Notes: generated from the sequence alone by a model not told the origin. Positions 17,062 through 26,366 are shown, counted from the first letter of the stretch. The stretch: DNA of 64,000 bases from Candidatus Poribacteria bacterium (GCA_022819945.1 JAJEGI010000005.1:86679-150678), one strand, 5' to 3'. Made by a program: numbers and translations.

Positions 17062-19566
17062 ATGAGATCAGATGATGTAGCAGTCTCACGGCAGGGAAAC
17101 CTCGCCGTAATAAACCATAGTAAATTTGAGATTAAATTCAACCTTTCAAAAGGAACGTGGGATTACATTGATGAGAGCGGCGACACAATTATCCGGAACG
17201 GATGCACACAGATCACCCTTGGTAATGGAAATGTCATCAAAACTGAAGACGCTGGTGCCCGCGAATTTATCACCGATCTTCCTAAAACAGACGTTTTCGG
17301 GGATTACCACCAAGTTCGTTTCTCACATGAGGCGAAAGATAAAGGTGTCCGGATAAATACCTACCTCAATTGTTACAGTGCACAGCCCGCTGTACATCTT
17401 AAAGTTGGTGTTGAAAACCTAAAATCTGAACCCTTACAACTCGACAGTGTAACAGTACTCGGCGTTTCAACAAACCGAGGTGCCGTGCTGCTTGGCGGGA
17501 CCTCATCAGATTGTCATCTCTTTATTAATACACCGCCTATTTCCCCGGGGGTCAGTAAAAGACTCTATGATGGATTCCTTCTCAGTGAAACCGATACCAT
17601 GCATCCCAGCCACGACGGTGTGCTTCATGACACACAAAGTGGCAAAGCACTTGTCTTTGGTTTCCTAACGACTGAGAGGTGGTGGCCCCGAATTCAAGTC
17701 GGTTGTCAAGCGAACGGACATCGCGGTTCGCGATCCAATACTAAGAAAACATCAGTATCAGGTGCTAACCCGTGGGCACTTTATCATCAGTGCGTACAGC
17801 CTTGCAACCTCGGCGAAGAAGTCCTCTCCGAAACCGTCTATATAAACTTTACAGGGGGAGCTAAGGCTGCTTATGAACACTATACCGAACGCTTGGCAGC
17901 ACAACGTCCCTCCGAGCAAAATAATATAGAAACCGAAGTCCACTCTACCCACACGCCACCACTTACTGCATGGACCTTTTCCAACACATCAGCAGCACTT
18001 GATGCGGACACGGTCTTAACCCAAGCAGATGCAATCGCAGAGAACCCCTTATTTCAACCCAACTACCCGGGCGGTATCAAGTATATTCAATTGGACACAG
18101 AGATCGGAGTACAAAACCAGGACGAGATGCAGGCTGCTGTCAACCAGATTCAAGCAAAAGGTTTCAAAGCGGGCATTCGAGTCAACCCGTTTTCTGCAGC
18201 ACTTGATTCAGAACTTGTACAGAACCATCCGGACTATTGCATACAGAAGCCAACTACAGCCCGAGGCAGAAAAAAACAGCCACGTAAAAACGCAGTACGT
18301 AACGGATACGAACCCGCCACAATCCACCTGCCGGATACCGGCAAGGAAGTCGCATTGTTGGACGTTTCGCATCCCGAAGTGCAATCACGTATCCGTGAAC
18401 AAATTAAACACATCGTAAACGGTTGCGGATATTCGCTCGTTAATGTGGATTTCACCGCGTATACAACCGGACTTACCAACCCCTCACACAACCTACAATG
18501 GCATAATGACGGTCTAACCGCTGTGCAGCTCTATCGCCTCGCTGCACAATTGTTACGAGATACCGTCGATGCATCTCTTTTGGAACGTGTGCCGCCGAAA
18601 GAAAACATTTTGCTTGCAGGGTACAATGCAATCTCAGGCTTGTGTCTCGGTAGCATCGCTATGAATGCACCCCTTCTCAATTCCGTATTTTCCACTACGG
18701 ATGGTGCTTCCAACCGCGCAAGCGATCAGTGGCATCATCAACGCGGGACAAAACATCGCTTGAGCAGATATGCAGCGCATCTACGAGAACATAAGGTCCT
18801 CTGGCGGCATCTTTTTGGTGAACTGACTGTTGATGAACCACGTCCTATTAACGAGGTGATTGTGGAGATGACAGCCGCTGCACTCAGTGGTGGCGCGGTT
18901 TTCTGTGCGGATCAAATCGAAACACTTGCAGCATTGCGAGCGGCATACTTAGCAAAAATTTTTCCGCTTGTCGGTGAAGCAGCTACGCCTGTAGACCTCT
19001 ACGATGAACCTTTTCCCCGAATCTGGAGCCTACCGCTTTCAACATCCTACGAAACATGGCATCTCGCCGCGATCTTCAATTGGAACGATCACGAAGATGA
19101 CGCTTATTTTGAACTTGAGGCACTTGGGTTACCCGAATCTAAAGAATTTCTTGTCCACGATTTCTGGATGCGTCAATACCTCGGGAAGGTCTCACAAAAG
19201 GTAAACTTATTGAATATCCCGCCTCGCTCCGTTAAACTCCTCTGTTTTCGCGAAGAACAAGACGTACCCCAACTGCTCGCAACCGATATGCACTATACGC
19301 AGGGCAGTGTTGAAATTCTATCTGCCGGTTGGGACAATCACAACCAAAGTTACCTACTCGTCTGCCAACCGCTTAGACAGACTGAGGGTACCTGCTTTAT
19401 TCATGTACCAGAGGATTATCTACCGATTAGCGTCGCAACTTACGGCAGCGATTATCAGTACAATTGGAACAAACCGATTTATCAACTAACGTTTACGCAG
19501 ACGCAACCGGATCAATTAGTACACGCCAGCATTCATTTCGCGAAAACTTCGGGAGGCACCTCATAG
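17062..19566 (+). CDS. Putative GH36/melibiase-like glycoside hydrolase
   Basis: An 834-residue protein with the layout of GH36-type alpha-galactosidases: an N-terminal beta-sandwich (about 1-280), a central TIM barrel (about 300-660) and a C-terminal beta domain. Barrel strands include YIQLDTEIG (D345), KAGIRVNPFSA and LVNVDFTAYT; Asp463 in that strand is a candidate nucleophile. GGAVFCADQIETLAALRAA (D617) resembles the late-barrel motif of the family. There is no signal peptide, so it is probably cytoplasmic. AAAGGA precedes the ATG by 8 bases. Substrate and exact family remain unproven. Confidence 0.6.
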   Translation: MRSDDVAVSRQGNLAVINHSKFEIKFNLSKGTWDYIDESGDTIIRNGCTQITLGNGNVIKTEDAGAREFITDLPKTDVFGDYHQVRFSHEAKDKGVRINTYLNCYSAQPAVHLKVGVENLKSEPLQLDSVTVLGVSTNRGAVLLGGTSSDCHLFINTPPISPGVSKRLYDGFLLSETDTMHPSHDGVLHDTQSGKALVFGFLTTERWWPRIQVGCQANGHRGSRSNTKKTSVSGANPWALYHQCVQPCNLGEEVLSETVYINFTGGAKAAYEHYTERLAAQRPSEQNNIETEVHSTHTPPLTAWTFSNTSAALDADTVLTQADAIAENPLFQPNYPGGIKYIQLDTEIGVQNQDEMQAAVNQIQAKGFKAGIRVNPFSAALDSELVQNHPDYCIQKPTTARGRKKQPRKNAVRNGYEPATIHLPDTGKEVALLDVSHPEVQSRIREQIKHIVNGCGYSLVNVDFTAYTTGLTNPSHNLQWHNDGLTAVQLYRLAAQLLRDTVDASLLERVPPKENILLAGYNAISGLCLGSIAMNAPLLNSVFSTTDGASNRASDQWHHQRGTKHRLSRYAAHLREHKVLWRHLFGELTVDEPRPINEVIVEMTAAALSGGAVFCADQIETLAALRAAYLAKIFPLVGEAATPVDLYDEPFPRIWSLPLSTSYETWHLAAIFNWNDHEDDAYFELEALGLPESKEFLVHDFWMRQYLGKVSQKVNLLNIPPRSVKLLCFREEQDVPQLLATDMHYTQGSVEILSAGWDNHNQSYLLVCQPLRQTEGTCFIHVPEDYLPISVATYGSDYQYNWNKPIYQLTFTQTQPDQLVHASIHFAKTSGGTS

Positions 19567-19595
19567 GTTCAATAGCAGCTTGTTGGGGATTGGAC

Positions 19596-19705
19596 AGGAT
19601 TTACGCATTTTGCCATGATAGTGGACATCCTACGCACTGCAGGCGGGATTTGGAATCCCGCAGAAATACCAAGCAAAAACCCTGCAAGGGGACTGCGTAA
19701 GTCCT
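19596..19705 (+). repeat. MITE-like palindromic repeat, family A copy 5
   Basis: A 110-bp element with ends AGGATTTACGCA and TGCGTAAGTCCT and internal GCAGGCGGGATTTGGAATCC. It ends 14 bases before the uracil-DNA-glycosylase-like gene, so an upstream in-frame extension of that gene would be translation of this repeat rather than real protein. Confidence 0.85.
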
Positions 19706-19719
19706 ATTGGAGTCGGAAA

Positions 19720-20355
19720 ATGAGTAGCAGCGTTCAGGCACAGATGCAAGCCCTTAAAACACAGGCAAGCGTTTGCACGGCGTGTGATTTGGCAGAGACC
19801 CGCGCAAACGTCGTTTTCGGTAGCGGGGATGCTACCGCAAAATTAGCGATTATTGCCGAGGGACCGTCCGCTGCGGATAATCACACAACGTTTCCGTTTT
19901 CAGGACCTGCCGGGAATTTACTTGACGAAGTTTTAGCTGCAAATATGTTGACGCGTGGTGATATCTGGCTCACGAACATCATTAAATGCCGAGCAGCAGG
20001 TCTCAAAGGCGGTGTCTTGAAAAACCGTCCGCCGAAGGTGTCAGAAATCAAGGCATGTTCTAAATGGCTTGATGGGGAACTCACCTTAACACAGCCTTCG
20101 GTAATACTCTGTATGGGCGCGCCTGCAGCGAAGACACTGATTCACCGAAGTTTCCGCATCACGGAACAGCGCGGCATCTGGTTTACAGATACGCAGTACG
20201 CGCCCTTTGCTATGGCAACGTTTAACCCTGCGTACATCCTACGCCAAGAGAGTGAGAATTTCACCACAATGCGACAGATCCTCATTAACGATGTCGCCGA
20301 AGCGGTACGGAAACTGCAGGAAGCCCCCGAAATTCCCAGACTCACTCTTTTTTGA
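19720..20355 (+). CDS. Uracil-DNA glycosylase superfamily protein (family 4/5-like), divergent
   Basis: A 211-residue protein. Four cysteines placed as in Fe-S uracil-DNA glycosylases are visible (C19, C22, C90, C113), with FPFSGPAGNLLDEVL and LTNIIKCRAAG matching family blocks. The active-site motif usually written GEAPG reads AEGPSAADN, and the late HP motif reads ATFNPAYILR (N169 for His). It may be a repair glycosylase excising damaged bases, but these changes at catalytic positions make activity uncertain. The start was chosen downstream of the repeat, with GGAGTCGG as ribosome site. Confidence 0.7.
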   Translation: MSSSVQAQMQALKTQASVCTACDLAETRANVVFGSGDATAKLAIIAEGPSAADNHTTFPFSGPAGNLLDEVLAANMLTRGDIWLTNIIKCRAAGLKGGVLKNRPPKVSEIKACSKWLDGELTLTQPSVILCMGAPAAKTLIHRSFRITEQRGIWFTDTQYAPFAMATFNPAYILRQESENFTTMRQILINDVAEAVRKLQEAPEIPRLTLF

Positions 20356-20404
20356 GAACTCCTTATACTTGATTCTAAGACGATCTGGCTCGTAAGGGAA
20401 TTCA

Positions 20405-23400
20405 ATGTCATTTCAACAGATTTGTAGAACGTACAGGCAAAACATCCAACAGACGCGAGAACAGGACGATGCAACAGCTGAACTCTCCTTACACGGACAT
20501 CTCAAGAACTTTCTGGAACAGACCGCTGAACTTTTAGGATATACGATCACTATCACGCACGAGCCGAGACAGTTGGAAATCGGCAGACCGGATTTTGTCG
20601 TCAGAGACAGTCTATTTCCCCTCGGTTATATTGAAGCAGAGGCGTACGACAGAAATCTTGACCGACTCACCGGACACGCCGCGGCACAGAATACGCGGTT
20701 TATTGAAAATCTTGATAACTTCGTCCTTACCAATTTCGTAGAATTCCGGTTGTATACGGAAGGGCAGCTGCGGGCAACAGCACAAATCGCGGAGGAAAGC
20801 GAACCCTTAAAAACGTTGTTGGATCGGTTCTTGCGTGCAGGGCCCGTGCAAATCACAACACCGGAAACACTCGCGAAACACCTTGCACGCCGAACCCGTG
20901 AACTCCAAACACAAATCGCAACGAGACTCACTGATGAAAACAGTGACACCTACGCCATGTTCTCAGCGTTTAAGGAGCTCCTCCTCTCTACGCTGACTCC
21001 CGATGAGTTTGCAGATATGTACGCCCAAACGCTGGCGTATGGACTCTTCGCCGCCCGCTGCACGCTACCCAACGCGACGAACTTCTCACGAGAAACCGCC
21101 GCCAGCGCGCTCCCGCATTCCAACCCATTTTTGCGACAACTTTTCCACCAAGTCGATTCGCCAAATCTCAATCAGAACGTCACCTATATTTTAGATGAGA
21201 TCGCCAACCTCCTCCGAAACGTCTCCACGGAAATGCTCCGCACAGCATTTACGACAAGCACCCACTTTGAAGACCCAGTTATCCATTTCTATGAGACGTT
21301 CCTTGCAGAATACGCGCCACAGCGACGCGTTGACCGCGGGGTTTACTATACACCTCCGCAGGTTATCTCCTACATTGTCCGATCTGTTGATAGTTTGCTC
21401 AAAACAGCACTGAACAGACCTGATGGACTTGCCGATGACAACACGCTCATCCTCGATCCCGCGACGGGCACCGGCGGTTTCCTTTTGGCAGTACTTGACC
21501 ACATCCGTGAATACGTCACAACGACCTACGGTACAGGCGACTGGAACCAGTACGTTAATACACAGTTGGTTAAGCGGCTCTTCGGTTTTGAAATTTTAGT
21601 CGCACCCTATACGATTGCACACCTGAAGTTGAGCCTGTTTCTACAGACACAAGGATGGCAGGCAACCGAACGTCTCCGCATCTATCTTACCAATACGTTA
21701 GAGGAACCTGTAGCGCGGGAGCAACGTTTACCCTTTGCAGGGTTCATCTCTGACGAGGCGAATGCGGCGGTTTCTGTGAAGCGGGACGAACCGCTCCTTG
21801 TCATCCTCGGCAATCCGCCCTATCAGCGCGCTTCTGCTAATCCAAGTCGTGAAGGTAGAAATTTAACTTTTATTGGAAAACTCATTGAGGATTACAAACA
21901 GATAGATGGTGAATCGCTTGGTGATAGGAACTTAAAAGCACTTCAAGCGGATTATGTAAAATTTATTCGGTGGGCACAGTGGCGAATTGATAAAAATGGG
22001 GAAGGTGTTGTCGGTTACATTGTCAACAATAGTTTTCTTGATGGACTTATGTTTCGCGGGATGCGGCAAAGTCTGTTAGAGAGTTTCAACGTTATCTATC
22101 TACTAAACTTACACGGCAGCATTAGAAAAACGGAAGCGGTGCCGACGGCACAAAGAGATGAAAATGTCTTTGACATTTCACAAGGCGTTTCAATTTTGTT
22201 ATGTGTTAAAGAAAGCGATAACCCTACACCAGCAAAAGTTTATTATACTGATATATGGGGAAGTCGAGAAGAAAAATATAGAATCCTTTCGGAGACTGAT
22301 GTCCAATCCACGGAGGGGTCTGAACTACAACCAACTTCACCTTACTACCTATTCGTGCCGCAAGCGACGGACTACGGTATAGAATACGAAACAGGATGGC
22401 GTATTACTGACATTTTTCAAACGGGTTCAGTTGGAATGGCTACAGGACGAGATAAATTGACAATTCGTCGGACACCAGGAGAGGTACTCGAAACGGTAAC
22501 CAATTTTGTTTCGCTTTCTGCAAATGAGGCACGGGAGATGTACAGTTTACCAAGAGATACTCAACATTGGCAGACTAATCGTGCTCAGGCAGATATCCAT
22601 AATCATCTTGATTTTGAACGACACATAATGCCAATTCGCTATCGTCCGTTTGACACGCGTTGGACCTATTACACTGGACAAACTGGTTTTCACTCGCGTC
22701 CTAACTATAATATTATGTGCCATCTTATAAGGGAAAACTTTGCTCTCTCCATTTGTCCTATCGTCACAAGTTCTGTCTGGCAACATGTTTTGATAACTGA
22801 CAAAATCACCGAGAAGTGTTACGTTTCCAACAGGGGAAGTGAATCGGGACATGTATTTCCACTTTACTTGTATCCGAATTCAGAGGAATTGGAACTCGCG
22901 ACAGAACGGTCGCTCAATTTCAAACTTACCTTTCTTACCGCGCTTTCAGAGGCGTTGGCGTTACCGCAGACTGCACCGTTTAACCTCCCTGAAAGTGTTT
23001 CACCAGAAGAAATCCTCGCCTATATCTATGCGGTGCTATATAGTCCTACCTATCGCGAACGGTATTATGAATTCTTGAAATACGACTTCCCGCGGATCCC
23101 TTTGCCGCAGGATATTGAGTCGTTCCGTAAACTTGCAACATTAGGGCAGAGCTTGATTAATTGGCATCTTCTGAAAGATGTACAGATTTCACCACGGCAT
23201 CGGTTTGAAGGGGAAGGCGATGCTGTTGTCTCAAAAGTTCACTATGCGGGTGGGCACGTCTGGATTAATGCCGATCAACATTTCACGGATGTGCCACCAG
23301 ATGTGTGGGAGTATGAGATTGGAGCGTATCAGGTATGTAAAAAGTGGTTACAGGATAGAAAAGACACGCCGTTAAGTCATGCGGAGGTGCGTCAGTATTG

Positions 23401-23473
23401 TGGGATTTTGGTTGCGATTGCGGAGACGCTACGGGTTATGGCGGAAATTGATGAGGTGCTTGATTTTCAATAG
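20405..23473 (+). CDS. Single-chain restriction-modification-like protein (type ISP/IIG-like) with altered nuclease motif
   Basis: A 1022-residue protein. The N-terminus (about 1-110) resembles a PD-(D/E)xK nuclease: LSLHGHLKNFLE, then RPDFVV and GYIEAEAYD. The expected catalytic lysine of ExK is Glu79 (E77-A78-E79). The N6-adenine methyltransferase core has motif I DPATGTGGFLLAVL (351) and motif IV NPPY (470). The C-terminal target-recognition part ends in the type ISP-like block YIYAVLYSPTYRERYYEFLK. No helicase domain is present, unlike LlaBIII. It would methylate DNA and possibly cut it; cleavage is doubtful. The central 1 kb is more AT-rich than the ends. Confidence 0.75.
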   Translation: MSFQQICRTYRQNIQQTREQDDATAELSLHGHLKNFLEQTAELLGYTITITHEPRQLEIGRPDFVVRDSLFPLGYIEAEAYDRNLDRLTGHAAAQNTRFIENLDNFVLTNFVEFRLYTEGQLRATAQIAEESEPLKTLLDRFLRAGPVQITTPETLAKHLARRTRELQTQIATRLTDENSDTYAMFSAFKELLLSTLTPDEFADMYAQTLAYGLFAARCTLPNATNFSRETAASALPHSNPFLRQLFHQVDSPNLNQNVTYILDEIANLLRNVSTEMLRTAFTTSTHFEDPVIHFYETFLAEYAPQRRVDRGVYYTPPQVISYIVRSVDSLLKTALNRPDGLADDNTLILDPATGTGGFLLAVLDHIREYVTTTYGTGDWNQYVNTQLVKRLFGFEILVAPYTIAHLKLSLFLQTQGWQATERLRIYLTNTLEEPVAREQRLPFAGFISDEANAAVSVKRDEPLLVILGNPPYQRASANPSREGRNLTFIGKLIEDYKQIDGESLGDRNLKALQADYVKFIRWAQWRIDKNGEGVVGYIVNNSFLDGLMFRGMRQSLLESFNVIYLLNLHGSIRKTEAVPTAQRDENVFDISQGVSILLCVKESDNPTPAKVYYTDIWGSREEKYRILSETDVQSTEGSELQPTSPYYLFVPQATDYGIEYETGWRITDIFQTGSVGMATGRDKLTIRRTPGEVLETVTNFVSLSANEAREMYSLPRDTQHWQTNRAQADIHNHLDFERHIMPIRYRPFDTRWTYYTGQTGFHSRPNYNIMCHLIRENFALSICPIVTSSVWQHVLITDKITEKCYVSNRGSESGHVFPLYLYPNSEELELATERSLNFKLTFLTALSEALALPQTAPFNLPESVSPEEILAYIYAVLYSPTYRERYYEFLKYDFPRIPLPQDIESFRKLATLGQSLINWHLLKDVQISPRHRFEGEGDAVVSKVHYAGGHVWINADQHFTDVPPDVWEYEIGAYQVCKKWLQDRKDTPLSHAEVRQYCGILVAIAETLRVMAEIDEVLDFQ

Positions 23474-23630
23474 CCATCGGGACGTATTTAGTCCCAGCGA
23501 TGCGACAGGTGTATAGAAACGAAAATCCTCCGCGGCGACATCCACAGAAAAAGTGGCATGTTCTCACAGTCGATTGACAGTACCCTTTACAATTTTCGCA
23601 GCATTTCGTTAGATAGAAAGGCAGGAACAT

Positions 23631-23856
23631 CGTAGGTTGGGTTGAACGGAACTGAGAAAATAGATGTGCTGCACCAAATACACATCAATCTAACGTATCT
23701 GGCATCCGAAATCAAGAACGCAGTGAAACCCAACTTCAGACCATCAGCAAAAATGTTGGGTTTCACTCGGTTTTTGTCTGACTTAACATCTATGGAAAAG
23801 TTCATTTTCCTGTTGATCTATCAGGGTTTGGGAGTATCCGTTCAACCCAACCTACG
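23631..23856 (+). repeat. 226-bp inverted-repeat (MITE-like) element
   Basis: CGTAGGTTGGGTTGAACGGA at 23631-23650 is repeated exactly as reverse complement at 23837-23856. An inner pair GTGAAACCCAAC (23723-23734) / GTTGGGTTTCAC (23755-23766) forms a second hairpin. Short open frames on both strands inside it are explained by this symmetry. The rest of the 23474-24148 gap holds no clear full gene. Confidence 0.8.
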
Positions 23857-23863
23857 CGACTGG

Positions 23864-24016
23864 TCAAAATATAGTGAGTGAGGGCTCGTATGTGAAATTG
23901 CTTAGGTCTATGGTTTCGTGTTCATACCTTTGTCTATCAATTGTTCTAAATACTTGTCTCGCGAATTGTTCGTTACTGCCAAAGCGCTCTATACGATAAT
24001 TAGGACATAGGTTCAT
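23864..24016 (-). CDS. Small hypothetical ORF (possible gene remnant)
   Basis: A 50-codon minus-strand frame starting MNLCPNYRIERFGSNEQFAR. The same frame stays open about 31 codons further upstream without a start codon (for example TLWTKVATWVIYIKTPG), suggesting the 3' end of a decayed gene. It lies downstream of the HEPN-like gene on the same strand. No ribosome site or family was recognised. Confidence 0.25.
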   Translation of the reverse strand: MNLCPNYRIERFGSNEQFARQVFRTIDRQRYEHETIDLSNFTYEPSLTIF

Positions 24017-24148
24017 ACCCGGGGTTTTGATATAAATAACCCAAGTTGCTACCTTTGTCCAAAGAGTTGTTTGATACTTGTTGCGATGACGAACAAAAGC
24101 ACTTTCAACTCAAAACCGGATGCTGACACCGCATGAATCGACTTAAAA

Positions 24149-24718
24149 TCATTTATCTTCTGTAATGCCAAATAATTTTGCTTTAAGAACAGGATTATTT
24201 ATTACTTTTTTAGTGAATGTCCAATCTATTATGGGAGTAGTCTTGTAAACACTAAAAGCAGCAATATAAAGTGGATATGGAAAGATAGTATTACGCCCAT
24301 TTCCTTGATCACCCTCTACTGCGTAACGCCAGAACACAAAGGCATGACGAGCTTTTTGAAAGACTGATTCCGCGTTATCCCAGCCGTCCGGAAATGATGT
24401 GGTTAATCCTTCCTTCAGTTTTACAAATTCGTCCTTAATTTCATTTTGAGATTCGTCCTTTAATGTTGTAAACAATTTGTATAGGTCGTGAATTGGTTCA
24501 ATAACTTTGCCTTCTTGCTGTATTTTGTATTTTAACAATAACTCTGCACATTGACCACTTATCATAGTCGTGGAAACCATACTACCTAAAGATAGGTATG
24601 CTAAGTCGGGGTCATCTTTAGTAGATTCATTTAACTGAAACAAATCATCTGCAGATTTCAACATTCCTGGAACTATTCGTGCCAAAAGTTCTTCGTTAAT
24701 AACAATTTTATTACCCAT
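24149..24718 (-). CDS. Hypothetical protein, possibly HEPN-like
   Basis: A 189-residue, mainly alpha-helical protein. CAELLLKYKI, HDLYKLFTTL and FQKARHAFVFWRYAVEG resemble HEPN-type helical proteins that bind or cut RNA and are frequent in defence loci. A canonical Rx4-6H catalytic motif is not evident (R124-H125 are adjacent), so the assignment is tentative. AGGAG sits 8 bases before the ATG. It lies in the accessory region between the restriction-modification-like gene and a broken TIR-like gene. Confidence 0.5.
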   Translation of the reverse strand: MGNKIVINEELLARIVPGMLKSADDLFQLNESTKDDPDLAYLSLGSMVSTTMISGQCAELLLKYKIQQEGKVIEPIHDLYKLFTTLKDESQNEIKDEFVKLKEGLTTSFPDGWDNAESVFQKARHAFVFWRYAVEGDQGNGRNTIFPYPLYIAAFSVYKTTPIIDWTFTKKVINNPVLKAKLFGITEDK

Positions 24719-24890
24719 AATATTTCTCCTATTTTGGTGTTAACTTCACGTTTATTTATAACTGTGACAATTTGCCGGCTTTAATGACGCTTTGCTCTGA
24801 AAATGTTCCATAGACACGGAATTACTTGATGACAACTTGGACTATTATAACCCAAGTTGCCACTTGTAAATCCATGGGATTTCCTATATA

Positions 24891-25005
24891 ACGTGAGTTC
24901 GGAAAAAGATTTATGCTTTCAGTGCCCTTGAAGCTCCTCGATTTCCTGAAGTTCTCACAGGTTTAGCGAGGGTTTCTTCATCAAGAACAGGTATCGCTCA
25001 AATGA
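24891..25005 (-). mobile_element. Decayed 3' end of a transposase/IS element
   Basis: Minus-strand translation gives YLFLMKKPSLNL, a stop, then ELQEIEELQGH, similar to the intact end YQLLETKPSVNLSELQGSS at 63887-64000. The terminal bases ACGTGAGTTCGGAAAAAG match ACGTGAGTTTGAAAAAAG at 63861. An in-frame stop shows it is non-functional. Its inner edge coincides with the start of the broken TIR-like gene. Confidence 0.6.
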
Positions 25006-25201
25006 CAGGCACCGAGTCTTTGTCAGTTACTATCACGCCAAAGATCAAAACTACAGAGAACGTTTTGAGCTATTGTTTTCAGAGATTCATGACATCATGG
25101 TGTCGGAATCTGTCGAAATCGACGATATTGATCCAAACCTATCAACGGAGCGGATCCGTCAAATCATCCGGGATAAATATCTTTTTATTTCCTCAAATTA
25201 A
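25004..25201 (+). pseudogene. Truncated TIR-like (MTH538/ThsB-type) domain gene fragment
   Basis: The frame beginning at 25004 reads DRHRVFVSYYHAKDQNYRER, then FELLFSEIHDIMVSESVEID and DIDPNLSTERIRQIIRDKYL before a stop. This is the N-terminal half of a TIR-like domain (VFVSYYHAKD strand and IRDKYL helix). An upstream TGA lies in frame with no start codon between; the nearby ATG at 25002 is one frame off, consistent with a lost base. The second half of the domain is absent, replaced by sequence with an inverted-repeat element. Confidence 0.55.
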
Positions 25202-25225
25202 GGCATCGGGTCAGGGAGAAAAAAT

Positions 25226-25562
25226 TATACTGGGATTTCTCAAAAGCAGTCAGAAGCCACTACCTATCAACGTTCTTTCAATACGCGGTTATGAAAATGC
25301 TAAAAAATGTCCATTGATAAATCCCCATTACGTGAAAAATACACCTTATTTTCAATACAAAATAGAATAAAATCGTCCATTAAATCGGTTTTTTATACGT
25401 ATTTTGTATTGATGTTATTAGGTTTAGAGGAATTAGAAAACTTTCAGTCATGTAAAATATGTATGCATTTGTTTTCACGAAGTCAATGGCCATAGGGGTT
25501 AAAAATTGCATTTGCACTTATTTTTTCCATGAACCGATCAATTGTGAGAAATCCCAGTTATA
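25226..25562 (+). repeat. 337-bp segment bounded by inverted repeats
   Basis: TATACTGGGATTTCTCA (25226-25242) and TGAGAAATCCCAGTTATA (25545-25562) are near-perfect reverse complements. The segment between is AT-rich, has no convincing gene and starts 25 bases after the TIR fragment stops. It may be a small non-autonomous element or IS relic. Confidence 0.5.
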
Positions 25563-25613
25563 TTCAAATCGTGCCTTGGGACAATAGGGTTGACTTAGAA
25601 CGTAACGTGCAGA

Positions 25614-26366
25614 TCATTCTTCCTGACCGTCTTGAGAACTTTTCAATAAGGATCGTAAAGCTTCGTTAACACTTGTGTCCGTCGGAAACGCATCAGCAAC
25701 ATCTGGTGCAAGTCGGACTGTTCTCGAACGTGACGACATAAAATCCCATATTGCCAAGTCAATATCTCGTTCCGACACCTCTAAATACAAGGCAACACCT
25801 TTTATAAGAAGGATACAATCGTTTTTTGATAATGTTTGTTCTATGGTGTCACTTATGAAATTCATGATATGCACATCAGGTTTTGAGGTATCCGCACCAA
25901 AGAGCATTCGCAGCCACTGAAAAGTTGCGATCTTAACACCTTTAATATTCAGTTTCTTGTAATCGTCAGGTTCTGCCCGAATCGCCCATTGCTTAAGAGT
26001 TTCTTCTTCAGGGACTGTAGGTGATGCTTCGATAAGACCGCAAAGATATTTCACAATACCATCAATAGCACCCGCCTTTAATTTGTTTTTCAAATTCACT
26101 TCCTCTGTAAGAAACTCAAGGGGGGTTGTGTAAGATGCCATCAAGTCCGCTAATTGCCTAACAGATTTTATATCTGGACGGTTTTTCTTAAAACCTACTA
26201 GTCGCGGATACACGATGGTTTCATAAGTGAGCCCCTGTTGTATAACACTATGAATTACCCTAACCGCAGGGGGGTCAGATGTATCACTATAATCGCGAGA
26301 GTATAGATCCGGTGATATAGCTTTCAGTCTTGATGCTACTGCAACTATATACTCTTTTTTTTTCAT
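25614..26366 (-). CDS. Hypothetical protein with HhH-GPD-like region
   Basis: A 250-residue protein. Residues about 140-172 (LNIKGVKIATFQWLRMLFG, then KPDVHIMNFI) resemble the helix-hairpin-helix and catalytic Asp region of endonuclease III-type DNA glycosylases, with D164 at the position of the catalytic aspartate. No Fe-S cysteine cluster is seen. The N-terminal half is helical and unrecognised. AGGAG precedes the ATG. A DNA base-excision role is plausible but unproven; its position in the accessory region could suggest defence. Confidence 0.5.
   Translation of the reverse strand: MKKKEYIVAVASRLKAISPDLYSRDYSDTSDPPAVRVIHSVIQQGLTYETIVYPRLVGFKKNRPDIKSVRQLADLMASYTTPLEFLTEEVNLKNKLKAGAIDGIVKYLCGLIEASPTVPEEETLKQWAIRAEPDDYKKLNIKGVKIATFQWLRMLFGADTSKPDVHIMNFISDTIEQTLSKNDCILLIKGVALYLEVSERDIDLAIWDFMSSRSRTVRLAPDVADAFPTDTSVNEALRSLLKSSQDGQEE

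Noticed and set aside
19615..19719. In-frame N-terminal extension of the uracil-DNA-glycosylase-like gene
   Set aside because: It is translation of a family A repeat; a ribosome site and ATG lie right after the repeat at 19720.
23587..23881. Overlapping ORFs on both strands
   Set aside because: Explained by the 226-bp inverted-repeat element; no ribosome site or family match.
25002..25370. 122-codon plus-strand ORF starting MTGTESLS
   Set aside because: It runs out of frame over the TIR-like fragment and into an inverted-repeat element; the TIR-like reading is one base off.
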